From Bacteroidota bacterium (lineage in GTDB: Bacteria > Bacteroidota > JABWAT01), in assembly GCA_023151185.1 (NCBI GenBank), contig JAKLJL010000007.1, forward strand, positions 62,001-126,000: 64,000 nt of DNA, given 5' to 3'. The stretch's first letter is position 1, and every line of letters starts with the position of its first letter. Below the pieces are notes generated by a model. The model saw only the letters and a list, made by a program, of their open reading frames with translations. It searched no databases and was not told where the DNA came from. Below are positions 62,470-64,000 of this stretch, one piece after another. The position numbers and the translations under genes are program-made.

Positions 62470-62694
62470 TTATTCCTGAGAGTGGTCCCTGCCGGTGTAC
62501 TGAATAAAAAACCGGAGCAGAATCCGGCCAAGCATCAAAGCAAGAACGGCTCCGATCATGGAAACAGACAGACCATCCGGCATCGGAAGAATTCCGGATG
62601 CACCGGCCAGTGCAGCGGCACCCAGGCCGATAATGATCAGATAGGCCTTCCAGCCCAGAAGAAACAGGACAAACGGATTTTCATTCAGTTTCAT
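62470..62694 (-). CDS. Small two-helix membrane protein of unknown function
   Basis: The 74-aa protein has two hydrophobic segments (about 8-30 and 42-64) with a short G-I-L-P-M-P-D-G loop and charged ends (K-L-N-E-N, T-G-R-D-H-S-Q-E). Its start overlaps the mnmA stop by four bases, so it is probably translated from the same mRNA. I do not recognise the family. Reality is supported by coupling and by a coherent membrane pattern. Confidence 0.55.
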   Translation of the reverse strand: MKLNENPFVLFLLGWKAYLIIIGLGAAALAGASGILPMPDGLSVSMIGAVLALMLGRILLRFFIQYTGRDHSQE

Positions 62695-63803
62695 TGGATA
62701 AATGCCCTTTCAATTATGCCGCCTCCCGCCAGATCATCGCCTTCATAAAAAACAACGGATTGCCCGGGAGTGACAGCCCGCTTGGCCTGGTCAAAAACAA
62801 TTTCAGTCAGCCCTGCTTCACCGGGACGGATCAGGGCTGGTTCTGCAGAATCCTTGTACCGGATTTTCGCCTCTGCCCGGATGCCCGTTTCAGGCAGGGA
62901 TTCCCAGGCAATCAGGTTGACCTGGCCGGCAAGAACCCGGGTTGTCAGAAGGGAGTCATCTTCGCCAACATACACGATATTGGCGTCAGGATCAATCCGG
63001 GTCACGTAAACCGGCCGGCCGACTGCAATATTTAGCCCACGCCGCTGCCCGATGGTATAAAACGGGTACCCGTCATGCTCACCGATTACCTCGCCGGCTT
63101 CTGTCATGATTTTACCGTGATTCACCTTTTCTTCCAGCCCGGGGACGGTATCCTTCAGAAACCGGTTATAATCATTATCCGGTATAAAGCAGATTTCATA
63201 GGATTCTGACTTATCTGCGGTTCTGAGCCCAAACTGCCGGGCAAGATCCCGGACTTCAGGTTTGGTCAGATCGGACAGGGGAAACAGGGTTTTTGACAAG
63301 GCGGCCTGTGAAATCCCCCAAAGAACATAGGTCTGATCTTTTTTCGGATCTTTCCCTTTTGACAGGATATACCGTTTTCTGATTTCATCAAACCGGACCC
63401 GGGCATAATGACCTGTCGATATATAATCAGCACCCAGCGCCAGACCCTTTTTCAGCATGGAATTCCACTTCACCCGGGTGTTGCAGAGGACACACGGATT
63501 GGGTGTCCGCCCGGAGAGGTATTCACCGATAAAATTGGAAATCACTTCCCCGCCGAAATCTTCTCTGAAATCGACGATGTAATGGGGGAATCCATGACGT
63601 ACGGCAATACTTCTGGCGTCATTGATGCTTTCAAGAGAACAGCAGCCGGTTTCTTTTTTTGTATTTCCGCCCGAAGTCTGGTAATCCCAGGTTTTCATGG
63701 TGATCCCGATGACATCGTATCCCTGTTCTTTTAACAGAACGGCAGCTACACTGCTATCCACCCCGCCGCTCATCCCGACGACAACCGTCCCGTGTCTGCT
63801 CAT
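62691..63803 (-). CDS. mnmA: tRNA-specific 2-thiouridylase MnmA
   Basis: The 370-aa enzyme has the PP-loop G-M-S-G-G-V-D-S-S-V (10-19), catalytic cysteines in N-P-C-V-L-C-N and Y-E-I-C-F-I, S-T-G-H-Y-A-R, K-D-Q-T-Y-V-L-W and G-Q-R-R-G-L-N-I. It thiolates U34 of Lys, Glu and Gln tRNAs. The spacing of the two cysteines and the C-terminal beta barrel are standard. AAGGATT precedes the ATG. A small membrane-protein gene follows with a four-base overlap. Confidence 0.96.
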   Translation of the reverse strand: MSRHGTVVVGMSGGVDSSVAAVLLKEQGYDVIGITMKTWDYQTSGGNTKKETGCCSLESINDARSIAVRHGFPHYIVDFREDFGGEVISNFIGEYLSGRTPNPCVLCNTRVKWNSMLKKGLALGADYISTGHYARVRFDEIRKRYILSKGKDPKKDQTYVLWGISQAALSKTLFPLSDLTKPEVRDLARQFGLRTADKSESYEICFIPDNDYNRFLKDTVPGLEEKVNHGKIMTEAGEVIGEHDGYPFYTIGQRRGLNIAVGRPVYVTRIDPDANIVYVGEDDSLLTTRVLAGQVNLIAWESLPETGIRAEAKIRYKDSAEPALIRPGEAGLTEIVFDQAKRAVTPGQSVVFYEGDDLAGGGIIERAFIQ

Positions 63804-63822
63804 ATCAATCCTTATTGCTTTT

Positions 63823-63876
63823 AAAACCGGTAACGTTCCGGGTGGCGGCAGAATTCCGGAACACCCCGTTTACCGG
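63823..63876 (-). terminator. Two-tier hairpin terminator after ettA
   Basis: Outer arms CCGGTAA (63827-63833) and TTACCGG (63870-63876) and inner arms GTTCCGG (63835-63841) and CCGGAAC (63856-63862) nest in one stem. A run of four T follows on the minus strand. Confidence 0.65.
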
Positions 63877-63884
63877 ATGACCTG

Positions 63885-64000
63885 TCAGCTTCTGGTCAGC
63901 TTTTTATACCGGATCCGGTGCGGCTGATCGGCAGCAATTCCAAGCCTCTGTTTCCGGTTGGCTTCATACTCCGAGTAATTCCCGTCGAACCAAACCACCT
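63885..64000 (-). CDS. ettA: Energy-dependent translational throttle protein EttA (C-terminal fragment)
   Basis: The last 37 codons of a minus-strand gene enter from the right edge: V-V-W-F-D-G-N-Y-S-E-Y-E, then R-L-G-I-A-A, and an end R-I-R-Y-K-K-L-T-R-S. F-D-G-N-[FY]-x-E-Y-E followed by a basic [KR]-R-I-[KR]-Y-[KR] tail is the end of EttA, the ABC-F protein that gates the ribosome in response to ADP/ATP. The ATPase domains lie outside the window. Confidence 0.8.
   Translation of the reverse strand, partial: VVWFDGNYSEYEANRKQRLGIAADQPHRIRYKKLTRS

Overview
The window reads as chromosome of a Gram-negative bacterium of the FCB superphylum, at or near Bacteroidota/Ignavibacteriota. Evidence: five secreted proteins end in type IX secretion (T9SS) style C-terminal domains, four of them with an NPFNP(E/T) motif; there are a PorV-like protein, a TonB-dependent receptor with a carboxypeptidase-regulatory N-domain, FadL-like and DUF5686-like outer-membrane proteins; and several genes are preceded by the Bacteroidetes-type promoter TTG-N20-TAnnTTTG. 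GC looks close to 50 percent, and CCGG is strikingly frequent. I see no tRNA or rRNA gene, CRISPR array, transposase or prophage. Lineage below superphylum is inference.

Layout. 1-1.7 kb: flotillin (cut by the window edge) plus NfeD. 1.9-10.4 kb: two CotH-kinase surface proteins and a third T9SS cargo around TrhO and the ABC-F ATPase Uup. 10.4-13.7 kb: two overlapping hybrid histidine kinases. 13.9-28.2 kb: a cation-transport block with a NhaD-like permease, Kup, a scar joining a response-regulator fragment to the tail of a second Kup, an overlapping operon of macro domain / Nudix hydrolase / MthK-like K+ channel / cyclic-nucleotide-binding protein, a Kef-type antiporter, ALDH3, NhaB, GAPDH and a CorC/HlyC protein. 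28.2-35.5 kb: REC-GAF regulator, ALDH7, GH16 lipoprotein, DUF5686 protein, ketosamine kinase. 35.6-49.9 kb: FadL-like porin, UvrA, GH13 lipoprotein, S20, EamA permease, CrtI-like oxidoreductase, a Bacteroidota protein often misnamed asparagine synthetase B with a TPR partner, Dxr and RseP. 49.9-62.1 kb: a large T9SS cargo, then a LacI / TonB receptor / 1326-aa secreted protein / PorV-like operon with two matching operators around its promoter. 62.4-64 kb: small membrane protein, MnmA and the tail of EttA.

How the genes may work together. The LacI-led operon looks like a regulated outer-membrane uptake system in which a T9SS-type surface protein may take the place of SusD. The 14-28 kb block is ion homeostasis; its most unusual part is the four-gene operon that couples ADP-ribose-type protein folds and a stand-alone cyclic-nucleotide sensor to a K+ channel. 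All functional links are inferred from sequence and order only.
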